NCBI GenBank assembly: GCA_038134525.1
Contig: JAYPVI010000006.1
Span: 62,001 to 126,000, forward strand
DNA from: GCA-002727735 sp038134525
GTDB lineage: Bacteria; Bacteroidota; Bacteroidia; Flavobacteriales_D; Parvicellaceae
Direction: 5' to 3'
Length of the DNA: 64,000 nt
A program made the position numbers and the translations under genes. The notes beneath the pieces were generated by a model, which was not told the DNA's origin, did not search any database, and saw only the letters and a list, made by a program, of their open reading frames with translations. Below, piece after piece: positions 35,750 through 45,192 of this stretch (positions within the stretch are counted from its first letter, which is position 1; each line of letters begins with the position of its first letter).

Positions 35750-38700
35750 TACCTCAATAAATACATTTTTCCAAAATTCTTTTTGAAACTATTATCTGCA
35801 CTAGTAGGTCTTTTTTCAATAGGAACCCCATTGATTTTAGCGTCTACTCTATACAAATAAACACCATTGCCCAATAAGTCTCCAAATTCATCTCTTCCAT
35901 CCCAAAAATATTGTGTTTTGTTATGCCCAATTCTAATGGATTCATTTTCCAGAAGGTTTATCTGTTTTAGTACTTTTCCAGTTACGCTTAGAATGGTTAA
36001 ATTCAGTTCATCTGGAATTGTATTTCCAGTTAGTGTATATATGAAATAGGTTTTGGTGGAAAAAGGGTTAGGATAATTGAATACATTAGTAATGGTTGAT
36101 CTATTGATCACTTCAAAGCTAATTTCATAATCACTATCACCGCTGATGTTTCCGCTTTTATCTCTTCCTTGAACCTTTAGCCTATAAATTCCATCTTCAT
36201 TGAAAATGGGGTTATACATTATTCTAAATGGATTTTGATCATCTGCTAATTCATAGTTTAGAATGATTTGTTGTTGGTGCTGGTATGGAATCCTGGTCCA
36301 ATTGTTCTGATTCGGCTTCATTAAATATACCTGAATATGATTAGTGTCACTATCTTCATTTAACATCAATATGGTGTTTTCGTCTTTGAGTGTGATTAAA
36401 ATTTCTGGTTCACTATTTATGATGTCCTGATTAATGATATGAATACCATCAAAAGTAACGTCTAACAAAGGATTGGTTTTATCCGCTTCAACCGTAAATG
36501 GATTTACGGCAATATTGTTAAAGTAATACTGCTCTAATTGATCTTGCGTAGATCCATTTATCCGGGGATTAGCATTGGTTAGATAGTAGTTTTGATTATT
36601 TCTGTTAGTTGTGTTAAATGAAATGGTATCCAATAATATGGAAAACTTTCTTAAAGAATCACCCCTTGGGTAAATGATGTCCGTATAAGTATAATTTTCA
36701 TTGTATGTAGAGTACCTTGTTAATAAGCTATCCATATCAAATGGAGATATGTTTTCTATTGCGATGGCAAATTCGGCATCTTTACCTTGCTGAATGGGTG
36801 AGTCAAATGAAGAATAAAACCCTTTTTTAGGATTCAGAGCTAACTCAGGAGCAGGATCGTACATTACCATCCAATTTTTCATTTTTGCTGGGGTTCCATT
36901 TATGCTATCAAAGTAAAATAATTCAAATTTCAAGGAATGGAATTGAATAGGATCCACTATGGATGCTAAATTTAATATGGAGTCTTTTAATGGAAAAATG
37001 GTATCGAATATGTGCACTTGGCTATTAAAATTATTTACGCCATACACTGATAACGATAATGAATCGGTATTTTGTTGATCGACATTCTGGTGATGCCAAT
37101 ATATGGCGTTCCAATTTTGTGCAGGGCCAATGATATTTGTTTTCATCCAACCGACCCCATTTCTCCCAATTATATCTTGTTGTGTTGATAAATGTTCTAC
37201 CACATTAGTTGAACTTCCAGAAAGTGTATCCGTAGTATGAATTTCTACAGTTGAATTCAAATCTCCTTTTTTGGTAAAAAAAACAAAACCGTCATCCGCC
37301 ATTCCTGGCTGAAATCCTGTTGCGCCTAATGCAGTGAAGGCATTGAATAAGCTTGTGGGCCATTGATTATAAAGTTGAGTTGGGGCAGAAAAATTATCAG
37401 GAATGTAAGAATAGGCTATGATATAGTTAGAGTCTGGAATATAGTTAGTTAGAAAATTAGCAAGAGAATCTAACTCCTCAGTATAGCGGTAGTGAAAAAT
37501 AAAATATTTATGACAACGATTTCTGCCTAGGTTAGAATTTGATGATGGACAAATAGAATTTTGTCCATTAAATTGCCCAACACAATGATAACTGTGACAA
37601 TCTTCACAATCTATTCCATTACTAGATTCTACGCACCACGGTTGTAAACTACTTTTATCCACTACCCCTACAATAATACTTGGCCATAGCCAACCACCAT
37701 AATCCATTAAATCACCACCAAGTCTCCATGATGTTCCTTGCCACTGAGCTCCTGTGGTAAAATTAACATAACTATCTACCATTATAGTTGAATTTGTGGG
37801 ATGGAAATTCCATGTTCTTGCATTTGAATCTATCAAGATATTTGTGTAATAGTTATCAGTAAATTGATGAAAATGAGCTTGACTCCAACCCCACTTATTG
37901 GGTATATACTGAAATGATCTTTGCTTCCATACAAGAGTGCTGCTATCTACGGCACATCTCCAAAAATAGACTGTGCTATCACTTAAAATGAGTTGTTCTT
38001 GTAATCCCGAATTTGTATTAATCCATTCTAACGGCCCCGCTTCTACTACACCTCCTGAGGAAAATACTTCTTGTCCTTTCAAAAAAGGAGAATCAAAAAA
38101 TCTCGAAGTATCTATCTGGAAAAAATATCTTTTTTCTATTTCAAAGGGGTCCATTGTTGATCCTTTAAGAGTTAAGCTATCTGATCCAACAACACTGTAC
38201 TCATATGGCCAAATTGGAATTAAAGAATTTGTCGAGATAATAGTGCTTTTGTATATTTCATTGTTATTGTAGTCATCGAATTGCTCATTGATTACTGAAA
38301 TAGGAAGGTCAACACTGATCCTGAAATCATTTATTCCAATACTTTTTTCTGGTTTTAGGGGAATGCGAAAGATTACAGTATCTCTAAATTTTATTCCACT
38401 AATATCTTTTGAAAATAAGGTGTCAGATAAGTCTGGAAAAAACTGCTGTATTTCTAATCTAATAGAGTCATTAAATGCTTTACCTAAGTTTGTGACTACA
38501 ACATTAACATCAAATGAATCAACAGATAAGTCAATTTGTTCAGGGGTGAACCATGCTCTTATTTCATCTAGGACCAGTTCTGGGTTTTGATGCGTATTAG
38601 TTTTGACAGCGGGATCTCCTTGCAAAGCCATACCATTGTAACAAGATTCGTAGGCAGGGTTCCAGTAATTGGCTGCGCTTTGTTTATCAATTATTCTTAC

Positions 38701-40974
38701 AGTTTGTACCATTTGTTGCCCAATGGTGTGTCCATATAAATAAGGGCTTAATTGCTCATAAAAAATCTCTGCGTAATTATTAATGTATGGTATTTTACCT
38801 AGGGAACTTGTTGAAATAAAACCTATTGCTCCCGAACTTGGTGCAGCAACTATTTTTTCACCATAAGAGAAGTTATCAATTCCATGTACATCTCCAGTAT
38901 AGCACCCAAGTCCCAAAACTAATGGATATTTGCCCGTGTTATTCCAATTTTCAGGAGCATCAATATTTTGACTAAAGCCTATTGAAGATCCTGAATGACC
39001 AAAGAAGGTAATAATGGAAACACCCTCTTCCAATTTAGATTGAACAAATTGAAAGTCATTATTATTGATATCATTTGAAAAAGGGTCTTTGTTAAAAGTA
39101 TAAACGTGGCCACCATATAGGGTGTCTTCAATTATACTTTTATAGGTATTTAACCAACCATTAATATAAGCTTGTTCTGAGCTATCAGAACCTCCTCCAA
39201 AATGTAAAACGTTTTTTTGCCACTCTTTATTGGAAATAGAATATAAACTCGCAGGATTTTGGTTGATTTCGAGCTCAATTACTTTTTGTAGATAATTATT
39301 TACTTCTGAATTTGAGCTAGCACTTAATCTCCCTGTTGGAATAAGATAATATTTATTTTCAGGATATATATCCGTGGAATAATGATTGTCTGAACCAGGC
39401 ATACCCCATGTAGGTACTAAATTTAACGAATATGAGATAGTATCTTTTCTCGAGCCAGGTTCATATGATTCAGGAGCGGACTTTACCGATTTGCCAATGA
39501 TAAATAGGTGAGATGGCCATTTAGGCCATTGGTTCATAGTTAATTTTAAAAAGCGCTTTAACGAAATTGAATTTTTAAAAATACCACCACCAAATTGGTG
39601 GTATAGTTCTTCAACATCAACAACCAAAGTGTCGTAATCAGTAGCACGATATGCTGCATATGATCTTGCTGAGTTAAGTAGGTTTTTATGGGTTACTATT
39701 AGATATGCACTATCAATTTGAAGTAAAGGAAAATTGGTGAAAAAACCACTTTGATTCACCGGGTGAAGTGTATTGATGCTTTCTACATTAGAGGAGTCAA
39801 ATAAATAAATTAATGTGCTATCAGAAGATGGCGGTGGTATAACAGCCTCCCATTGATTGTTATTAGTAACTAGAGGAATTGTTCGGTTAATATCATCAAT
39901 TAAATACATTCTAGGATGTGTAGTACCATTTAACATATTGGTAATGGTAATACGTTGTTTTTGCCCTGAAACATGACTTAGTCCAAATTGGATTTCGTTA
40001 TAATTAGAGAAGTTAAAATTATGGGGATACCATAATGAAATGGATGAAACATGTTGATAATCAGTCCCCTGTCCAATACTTGAAATAGCGTGTTTAACCG
40101 CTGTTGTGTTACTTATTTGGTTACTTATTACATCAAAATCAAGGTGTAAACTTGCGTAGCCATAGTATGAGGTGTCATGAATAAGTTGATTATTTACATA
40201 CACTTGTGTATTGTGATTTTCGTTATTTAGATTTGCTGAGGATGAATTTGCAGTAATAATATTGATTTTGCCATGGGCATTAGGACCAGAGCTGTAAAAG
40301 TTATTGGATTGTATATTTTCAGTGTAGGAGCCGTTTTTCTGATGTCTTGGCCCTGCCCATCCCTCTGCTAGTTCATACTTAGGACTAGATAAACTGCTTT
40401 GTTGTCTTCCTAAAACATATTCGGAGTTGAATTTGACGATGTTGTTTTTCCAACAAAAATTATTTAAACTATAGCTACTAAAATTGACATCTGATTCATC
40501 AATAGTTCTTTTATTATTGAAGTTATTATTCCAAGTTAGATAATAATTTATAGTGTCATTAAATAAACTATAATACTCATCTGGCATATCAGTAATGGTG
40601 TCGTAGGCCAAATGATCTATCCATCCATCGTTTTTGGTGGCATAAAACTCAATAAAGTCAGTAGAGTCGATGATTCCGTTGTTATTTTGATCATAAACTT
40701 TAATGGAAAGTTCTTTTTCTTTTCCGAAAATTTGAAATTGATCATGGTTAATTTGATTTAAATTTATTCCGATGGAGTTTAAGCTATTATTTAGTGCTGT
40801 GAAATTAATTTGATGAACACCAGTGGTTACAATTGGGAAGTACAAATACTGTTGGTTGTAATCTATCCATTCGTTACCATACTGCTGACCTTTGTGAGCA
40901 ATGCTAAAAAAGACAAAACTGATACAAAGTAAACAGGTTTTTAATTCCCCTATTTTAATTTGGATTGAGGTCAA
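35749..40974 (-). CDS. porU2: C25-family peptidase, PorU2-like type IX secretion protein
   Basis: A 1741-aa exported protein. Signal peptide at about 10-27. A gingipain-like C25 peptidase domain spans about 420-790, with the probable catalytic dyad His660 (ITFFGHSGSS) and Cys691 (VLGLGCYTGD). Long beta-rich regions follow, and the end has a FlgD-like module (NYPNPFSTKT, FWDGRDEFGDLLGNGVYLYR). This layout fits the large PorU2-type proteins rather than the shorter PorU sortase, which removes C-terminal signals of type IX cargo. The start is uncertain: TTG at 40974 overlaps the upstream gene by 20 bases. It is paired with a PorV-like gene. Confidence 0.75.
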   Translation of the reverse strand: MTSIQIKIGELKTCLLCISFVFFSIAHKGQQYGNEWIDYNQQYLYFPIVTTGVHQINFTALNNSLNSIGINLNQINHDQFQIFGKEKELSIKVYDQNNNGIIDSTDFIEFYATKNDGWIDHLAYDTITDMPDEYYSLFNDTINYYLTWNNNFNNKRTIDESDVNFSSYSLNNFCWKNNIVKFNSEYVLGRQQSSLSSPKYELAEGWAGPRHQKNGSYTENIQSNNFYSSGPNAHGKINIITANSSSANLNNENHNTQVYVNNQLIHDTSYYGYASLHLDFDVISNQISNTTAVKHAISSIGQGTDYQHVSSISLWYPHNFNFSNYNEIQFGLSHVSGQKQRITITNMLNGTTHPRMYLIDDINRTIPLVTNNNQWEAVIPPPSSDSTLIYLFDSSNVESINTLHPVNQSGFFTNFPLLQIDSAYLIVTHKNLLNSARSYAAYRATDYDTLVVDVEELYHQFGGGIFKNSISLKRFLKLTMNQWPKWPSHLFIIGKSVKSAPESYEPGSRKDTISYSLNLVPTWGMPGSDNHYSTDIYPENKYYLIPTGRLSASSNSEVNNYLQKVIELEINQNPASLYSISNKEWQKNVLHFGGGSDSSEQAYINGWLNTYKSIIEDTLYGGHVYTFNKDPFSNDINNNDFQFVQSKLEEGVSIITFFGHSGSSIGFSQNIDAPENWNNTGKYPLVLGLGCYTGDVHGIDNFSYGEKIVAAPSSGAIGFISTSSLGKIPYINNYAEIFYEQLSPYLYGHTIGQQMVQTVRIIDKQSAANYWNPAYESCYNGMALQGDPAVKTNTHQNPELVLDEIRAWFTPEQIDLSVDSFDVNVVVTNLGKAFNDSIRLEIQQFFPDLSDTLFSKDISGIKFRDTVIFRIPLKPEKSIGINDFRISVDLPISVINEQFDDYNNNEIYKSTIISTNSLIPIWPYEYSVVGSDSLTLKGSTMDPFEIEKRYFFQIDTSRFFDSPFLKGQEVFSSGGVVEAGPLEWINTNSGLQEQLILSDSTVYFWRCAVDSSTLVWKQRSFQYIPNKWGWSQAHFHQFTDNYYTNILIDSNARTWNFHPTNSTIMVDSYVNFTTGAQWQGTSWRLGGDLMDYGGWLWPSIIVGVVDKSSLQPWCVESSNGIDCEDCHSYHCVGQFNGQNSICPSSNSNLGRNRCHKYFIFHYRYTEELDSLANFLTNYIPDSNYIIAYSYIPDNFSAPTQLYNQWPTSLFNAFTALGATGFQPGMADDGFVFFTKKGDLNSTVEIHTTDTLSGSSTNVVEHLSTQQDIIGRNGVGWMKTNIIGPAQNWNAIYWHHQNVDQQNTDSLSLSVYGVNNFNSQVHIFDTIFPLKDSILNLASIVDPIQFHSLKFELFYFDSINGTPAKMKNWMVMYDPAPELALNPKKGFYSSFDSPIQQGKDAEFAIAIENISPFDMDSLLTRYSTYNENYTYTDIIYPRGDSLRKFSILLDTISFNTTNRNNQNYYLTNANPRINGSTQDQLEQYYFNNIAVNPFTVEADKTNPLLDVTFDGIHIINQDIINSEPEILITLKDENTILMLNEDSDTNHIQVYLMKPNQNNWTRIPYQHQQQIILNYELADDQNPFRIMYNPIFNEDGIYRLKVQGRDKSGNISGDSDYEISFEVINRSTITNVFNYPNPFSTKTYFIYTLTGNTIPDELNLTILSVTGKVLKQINLLENESIRIGHNKTQYFWDGRDEFGDLLGNGVYLYRVDAKINGVPIEKRPTSADNSFKKNFGKMYLLR

Positions 40975-42025
40975 ATTTTATTGAAAAAATATTACTGTAT
41001 AAAGCGACTGATGCATCACCAATATCGGTTAAAGCATATTCAATAGTAACTCCTTTAATTTTTAAGCCAAGTCCAATATTTGGTTGAATGGTGTAAATAG
41101 ATTTATTGGTATTGTCAGTGTATGATTGAATGTTACCCAATCCTGACCTTACATAGATGATATCTTTTACATTGAGTTCAAATCCAATATGTGGATCTGC
41201 TGAAATGGGGTTAGCAGATATCAATACATTTCTTTTCCCGTCTGTAGTTAAATCTATATTTATTTCGCTTAGTAGACTTAAGTTCTTTTTAAAGGTAAAA
41301 ATTTTACTAGCTCCTATAATGATTCTAGGTAATGTTAATTCAACACCATTTTGAGGTAATTCATTTCCGGTTAAAACAAATGTATTAATCATTTCATCAT
41401 TAAGATGGTAGTTCCAGACATTAAAAGTAGAGGTAATGTCTTTACCCATTATGGCAAATTTCCATGAATCGGCTTGGTATTTTGCTGCAAAATCTAATCC
41501 AAATCCCCAAGCGTTAGCAAAATCCCCTGCTTTTCTATTGATGATTTTGGCTGATCCACCAAAGGCTAAATTGTCATTTAGTTTTCTTCCATAGCTCATT
41601 AAAAATGCCATGTCTGCAGCAGAGAAAAAAGATATTCTATCATAGTTAACATTTCCCTGCGCATCAATTAGCTCTGTTGTATTTGGAATATTATCCACAC
41701 CAAATCGAAGAAATGAAAAACTAGCTGCACTTTTTTCATCAATATTTTTAGCTATACTCCCATAGTCATATTTAGCTATCCCAGCAAAATATTCAGCATG
41801 CATGAGACCAATTTGAAGATCTTGATCAATTTGCGTCAATCCTGCAGGAATCCAATACCCAGCCATTACATCTTCAGTTGAAGTAATTACAGCGTTAGAC
41901 ATCGCTAGAGCACGTGCGCCAACACCTATGTTTAAAAATTCATTACTGTATTTAGGTGCGTTTAAATTTTGCCCATTAAAGGATAAAACAGTAACCACAC
42001 CTATGAATAGCAATAGATTCTTCAT
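40955..42025 (-). CDS. PorV/PorQ family outer-membrane protein
   Basis: A 356-aa protein with a signal peptide (MKNLLLFIGVVTVLSFNGQN). FLNIGVGARALAMSNAVI near the mature N-terminus and AGYWIPAGL match the PorV/PorQ family of 14-stranded barrels. PorV carries type IX cargo from the translocon to the PorU sortase. It is first of a run with porU2, and transcribed away from pssA. Which family member it is (PorV, PorQ or another) cannot be decided by eye. Confidence 0.8.
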   Translation of the reverse strand: MKNLLLFIGVVTVLSFNGQNLNAPKYSNEFLNIGVGARALAMSNAVITSTEDVMAGYWIPAGLTQIDQDLQIGLMHAEYFAGIAKYDYGSIAKNIDEKSAASFSFLRFGVDNIPNTTELIDAQGNVNYDRISFFSAADMAFLMSYGRKLNDNLAFGGSAKIINRKAGDFANAWGFGLDFAAKYQADSWKFAIMGKDITSTFNVWNYHLNDEMINTFVLTGNELPQNGVELTLPRIIIGASKIFTFKKNLSLLSEINIDLTTDGKRNVLISANPISADPHIGFELNVKDIIYVRSGLGNIQSYTDNTNKSIYTIQPNIGLGLKIKGVTIEYALTDIGDASVALYSNIFSIKFDLNPN

Positions 42026-42052
42026 TATTTAAAATTAAAGATTAATTAACAA

Positions 42053-42118
42053 GTAAACTATAATTTTTTTTTGTTTATAACTAATCTGTAAAACGATGTT
42101 TAGCTTATTTTAGTTTAC
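42053..42118. promoter_or_regulatory. Inverted repeat in the PorV-like/pssA divergent region
   Basis: GTAAACTA at 42053-42060 and TAGTTTAC at 42111-42118 are exact inverted copies 50 bases apart in the 99-bp region between two divergent genes. Each copy reads as a weak -7 element (6/8) toward its own gene, or the pair could bind a regulator. The second copy ends only 6 bases before the pssA ATG. Confidence 0.25.
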
Positions 42119-42124
42119 AGAAAT

Positions 42125-42832
42125 ATGAAAAAACATATTCCAAATTTATTTACGGCCATTAATTTATTAAGTGGTTGGTGTTCAGTTTATTTTGCTTTTA
42201 AAGATAAAATAGAGATAGCCTTGTTGTTAATTGTTTTTGCTGCTTTTTTTGATTTGATGGATGGATTTGCTGCTAGATTATTAAAGGTTGAATCATCTTT
42301 TGGAGCCCAATTTGACTCTTTTGCAGACTTATTTACCTTTGGTATAGCACCTGCAACAATTGTATTTAATTTGGTAGTAGACCAATTCAATTTCACACAT
42401 TCTTATAGTGTAGTTGTACTATTTTTAATTTTAGGTTTAATCCCAGTAAATGCAGCCATAAGATTAGTTAAGTTCAATTTGTTAGAAGAAAAAACCAGTG
42501 ATTTCATTGGCCTTCCAAGTCCAGCTTTTGCTCTTTCTGTAGTATCTATCACATTGGTGTTTTTATTTCAGCCATCATTGTTAGAGGAGTACCATTTGCA
42601 TTACACTTTGCTGGTTTTGTTATTGAGTTTTACAATGGTTACTAAGTGGAAATTTATGGCACTAAAGTTTGTAAGTTTTGATATTAAATCAAACAAATGG
42701 AAATATCTGTTGATGCTTTTTGCAGTGTTGAGTTTTATTTTACTATTTATGTTTGGAAATGTAGTAATGGTTATGCCTATAATTATACTTTTGTACTTTT
42801 TATTTTCAATTTTAAACAATTACACCAAATGA
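42125..42832 (+). CDS. pssA: CDP-diacylglycerol-serine O-phosphatidyltransferase
   Basis: A 235-aa membrane protein of the CDP-alcohol phosphatidyltransferase family. The full signature is seen: Asp46-Gly47, Ala50-Arg51, Gly60, Asp64 and Asp68 (DGFAARLLKVESSFGAQFDS). About seven to eight hydrophobic segments follow. The N-terminal HIPNLFTAINLLSGW and GLPSPAFAL favour phosphatidylserine synthase over phosphatidylglycerophosphate synthase. It starts phosphatidylethanolamine synthesis. It overlaps purS as ATGA. Confidence 0.88.
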   Translation: MKKHIPNLFTAINLLSGWCSVYFAFKDKIEIALLLIVFAAFFDLMDGFAARLLKVESSFGAQFDSFADLFTFGIAPATIVFNLVVDQFNFTHSYSVVVLFLILGLIPVNAAIRLVKFNLLEEKTSDFIGLPSPAFALSVVSITLVFLFQPSLLEEYHLHYTLLVLLLSFTMVTKWKFMALKFVSFDIKSNKWKYLLMLFAVLSFILLFMFGNVVMVMPIIILLYFLFSILNNYTK

Positions 42833-43080
42833 AATTCAAAGCTAGTATTGATGTTATGCCTTTAGAAGCTTTATTAGATCCACAGGGTAAGGCAGTAACT
42901 CAAAGTATGAGTAACCTTGGAATTAATGAAATTAGTAATGTTCGAATTGGGAAGCATATTACTTTATATGTAGAAGCAGATAATGAAGAGGATGCAAATA
43001 AACATGTGAATCAAGCATGTAATAAGTTGCTCTGTAATCAAATTATGGAAAGCTTTACATTTTCCTTAGAGAAAGCTTAA
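42829..43080 (+). CDS. purS: Phosphoribosylformylglycinamidine synthase subunit PurS
   Basis: An 83-aa protein beginning MKFKASIDVMPLEALLDPQG and containing NVRIGKHITLYVEADNEEDA. This matches the small PurS subunit (about 80 aa) of the PurL-PurQ-PurS complex in purine synthesis. The start at 42829 is chosen since it forms an ATGA overlap with pssA and gives the family length; the frame is open further upstream inside pssA but that is not family sequence. It shares a TTAA with the convergent GT9 gene, so the two stops interlock. Confidence 0.87.
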   Translation: MKFKASIDVMPLEALLDPQGKAVTQSMSNLGINEISNVRIGKHITLYVEADNEEDANKHVNQACNKLLCNQIMESFTFSLEKA

Positions 43081-44060
43081 TCTTTCATTGCTTTTTTCAT
43101 CATTTTAACGACTTTGGCTACGGTAATTAGTTTGAGTCTTTCTTTTGATTTTTCTAAATCTTTTTTATTAACCTTTCCATATATTGAAAGAGGTCTATTG
43201 AACTCTTCTTCTTCAAAAGCCTTTATTGCATATTCTTCATTTTTTAATGGTCCAAAGCCTATATTAGGATGAGTAGAACCCCAAATTGATATCACTTTAG
43301 TGTTTGAAAGACAGGCTAAATGCATATTGGCACTATCCATGGTGATAAAGGCAGATAGCGTATTCATTAAATCAAGTTGCTCATTGAAGTTAAGGTTTTG
43401 TTCAACTAACTCACCTGTTTTAATTTTTTCTTTTGCTAATTTTCTTTCTTGATTTCCAAATGCAAAAATGATAAACTTAAAGTCTTTAAATGATGATATT
43501 ATTTCATTATATCTTTCTAGAGGCCAAGTTTTACTTTGGTGTTTTGAAAACGGGGCTATTCCAATAGTTTTATGTGGGCGCTGATTAGGTAGAATTACTT
43601 GGTCCAGAACATCTTTAGGATCCATTAAAGAGAAATCTTGTTTCAGACAATTAAGGTAACGTTCTGTTGTGTGTTTTAATTTTTTAATTACGCCTCTTTG
43701 TAATATAATTTCTCTTTTTTCTTTACGTCCTTTTTCGAACACGCGCACTTTAGAAGAATCAAATACACATATTAAAATTTTCGTCCTAATTACATCATGT
43801 AGGTCATAAATAAAATCAAATTCATATTCTTTATTTAACTTATTTACCTCATTGATTAGGTTTAAAATTTTCCCTTCTTTGCTTTTAAAGTCAACTCCTA
43901 TAAATCGAATTCTATTGTCGAAATCAAATAAAGTTTTGAAGTTTTTATTGGATAGGATAGTGACGTTAACCTTTGGATATTTTTTGTGTAATGCTGAAAG
44001 GACTGGCCTAATTAAAATCACATCACCTAGGGATGAAAATCGAATTATTAAAATGTTCAA
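43077..44060 (-). CDS. Glycosyltransferase family 9 (heptosyltransferase-like)
   Basis: A 327-aa protein. ILIIRFSSLGDVILIRPVLS at the start and the SIWGSTHPNIGFGP motif near the C-terminus are typical of ADP-heptose:LPS heptosyltransferases, and TMDSANMHLA is the usual conserved region. It would add a sugar to the lipopolysaccharide core at the inner membrane face. The start is TTG, overlapping the DUF4254 stop as TTGA. The GT9-DUF4254 pairing is common in Bacteroidota. Confidence 0.85.
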   Translation of the reverse strand: MNILIIRFSSLGDVILIRPVLSALHKKYPKVNVTILSNKNFKTLFDFDNRIRFIGVDFKSKEGKILNLINEVNKLNKEYEFDFIYDLHDVIRTKILICVFDSSKVRVFEKGRKEKREIILQRGVIKKLKHTTERYLNCLKQDFSLMDPKDVLDQVILPNQRPHKTIGIAPFSKHQSKTWPLERYNEIISSFKDFKFIIFAFGNQERKLAKEKIKTGELVEQNLNFNEQLDLMNTLSAFITMDSANMHLACLSNTKVISIWGSTHPNIGFGPLKNEEYAIKAFEEEEFNRPLSIYGKVNKKDLEKSKERLKLITVAKVVKMMKKAMKD

Positions 44061-44665
44061 CTGGTAGAGGAGTTTTTATACAATTCTGGATTCAGATTTT
44101 TGTCATTGTACATTTTCATCTGACGGTATAGTTTAATTACCTTTTTACCACTTTTGTAGTCTTCCAGAAGTTCAAGGTAAGAGATACTTAAGTCTATTTG
44201 TTGTTGTAAAAGCACGTTTAATTTATGTTGACAAATTTCAATATGTTTTTTAGTTACATCATCTCTTTTTGTTTGCTCTTCCATATGGAAAATTTTTAAA
44301 CAAAGTATGGAGAGCTTATCTAACACCCAACCTGGACTTTCCGTATTCCATGAGGAATTCTCATGACCTTGGTCTTTGAATTTATTGTAGAAATAATCGT
44401 CTAAATTTTCTACGGTGTCTGTTCTTTCCTGGTTAGATAGGTCTATTCTTCTCTTGAGTTTCATTCCCGTATCCGAGTCAATATTTGGATTTCTAATGAG
44501 GTCTTCCATATGCCATTGTACTGTGTCTATCCAACATTTTTGGTAAAGTATAGCCTCAAAACTTTCTTCTAGAAAAGGGTTTTTAATTTTGGTATCTATA
44601 TGATCAGATAGATGATAATCATCAATGGCACGATTAAATATTTCGATACAATTTTTAGCTTCCAT
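44057..44665 (-). CDS. DUF4254 family protein
   Basis: A 202-aa soluble, mostly helical protein. CWIDTVQWHMEDLIRNPNID and KLKRRIDLSNQERTDTVENL match DUF4254. The function is unknown. Genes of this family very often sit beside a family-9 glycosyltransferase, as here, so a role in core-oligosaccharide synthesis is likely but inferred only from position. It is translated 2 bp after the thioesterase gene. Confidence 0.82.
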   Translation of the reverse strand: MEAKNCIEIFNRAIDDYHLSDHIDTKIKNPFLEESFEAILYQKCWIDTVQWHMEDLIRNPNIDSDTGMKLKRRIDLSNQERTDTVENLDDYFYNKFKDQGHENSSWNTESPGWVLDKLSILCLKIFHMEEQTKRDDVTKKHIEICQHKLNVLLQQQIDLSISYLELLEDYKSGKKVIKLYRQMKMYNDKNLNPELYKNSSTS

Positions 44666-44667
44666 AC

Positions 44668-45192
44668 TTATTGATTGGGGAATAAAACTGATTTCAATTC
44701 ATTTGCATCTTCAGGCTTTAGCTTTCCTGCAAAAACTAAACTAAGCTGTTTTCTTCTTAATGCGGAATCAAATCTGTTTTTTTCCTCTTGAGACTCGGGA
44801 ACTATTGGAGGCACACTAATTGGGTTTCTGTTTTGATCTATGGCTACGAAGTTATATATGGCCTCATTGCATTTTTTTCGGCTGCCATCAGGATTTTCTA
44901 CAAAAACGTCAACAAAAACTTCCATGGATGAATTGAAAGCTCTACTCACTTTAGCATGTAAAGAGACTATTTCGCCTGCAAAAATGGGCTGATCAAAAGA
45001 AACATTATTGATAGATGCCGTTACCACTACTCTCCCACAATGTTTGTGCGCAGAAATACTAGCTATTTCATCCATCCATTCTAACAATCTTCCTCCAAAT
45101 AAGGTATTAAGAGGGTTGGTGTCATTTGGAAGAACCATTTTAGTTTGTACGGCTAACGAATCGGAAACTGTTTTTCTATTATTTTTCATCAT
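44668..45192 (-). CDS. Acyl-CoA thioesterase, hotdog fold
   Basis: A 174-aa protein of the YciA/BACH-like hotdog family: MVLPNDTNPLNTLFGGRLLE, WMDEIASISAHKHC and VSFDQPIFAGEIV are the family blocks. It hydrolyses acyl-CoA thioesters in the cytoplasm. Two ATGs in tandem (45192 and 45189) are possible starts. They overlap the stop of the upstream gene as ATGATGA, so the gene is coupled to the outer-membrane protein gene before it. Confidence 0.87.
   Translation of the reverse strand: MMKNNRKTVSDSLAVQTKMVLPNDTNPLNTLFGGRLLEWMDEIASISAHKHCGRVVVTASINNVSFDQPIFAGEIVSLHAKVSRAFNSSMEVFVDVFVENPDGSRKKCNEAIYNFVAIDQNRNPISVPPIVPESQEEKNRFDSALRRKQLSLVFAGKLKPEDANELKSVLFPNQ

Noticed and set aside
37973..38590. 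Two plus-strand ORFs of about 100 aa inside porU2
   Set aside because: Both are antisense to a long, continuous porU2 frame and show no start context or domain.
42697..42828. Extended start of purS inside pssA
   Set aside because: The extra residues are the out-of-frame reading of pssA. PurS is about 80 aa and begins at the ATGA overlap.
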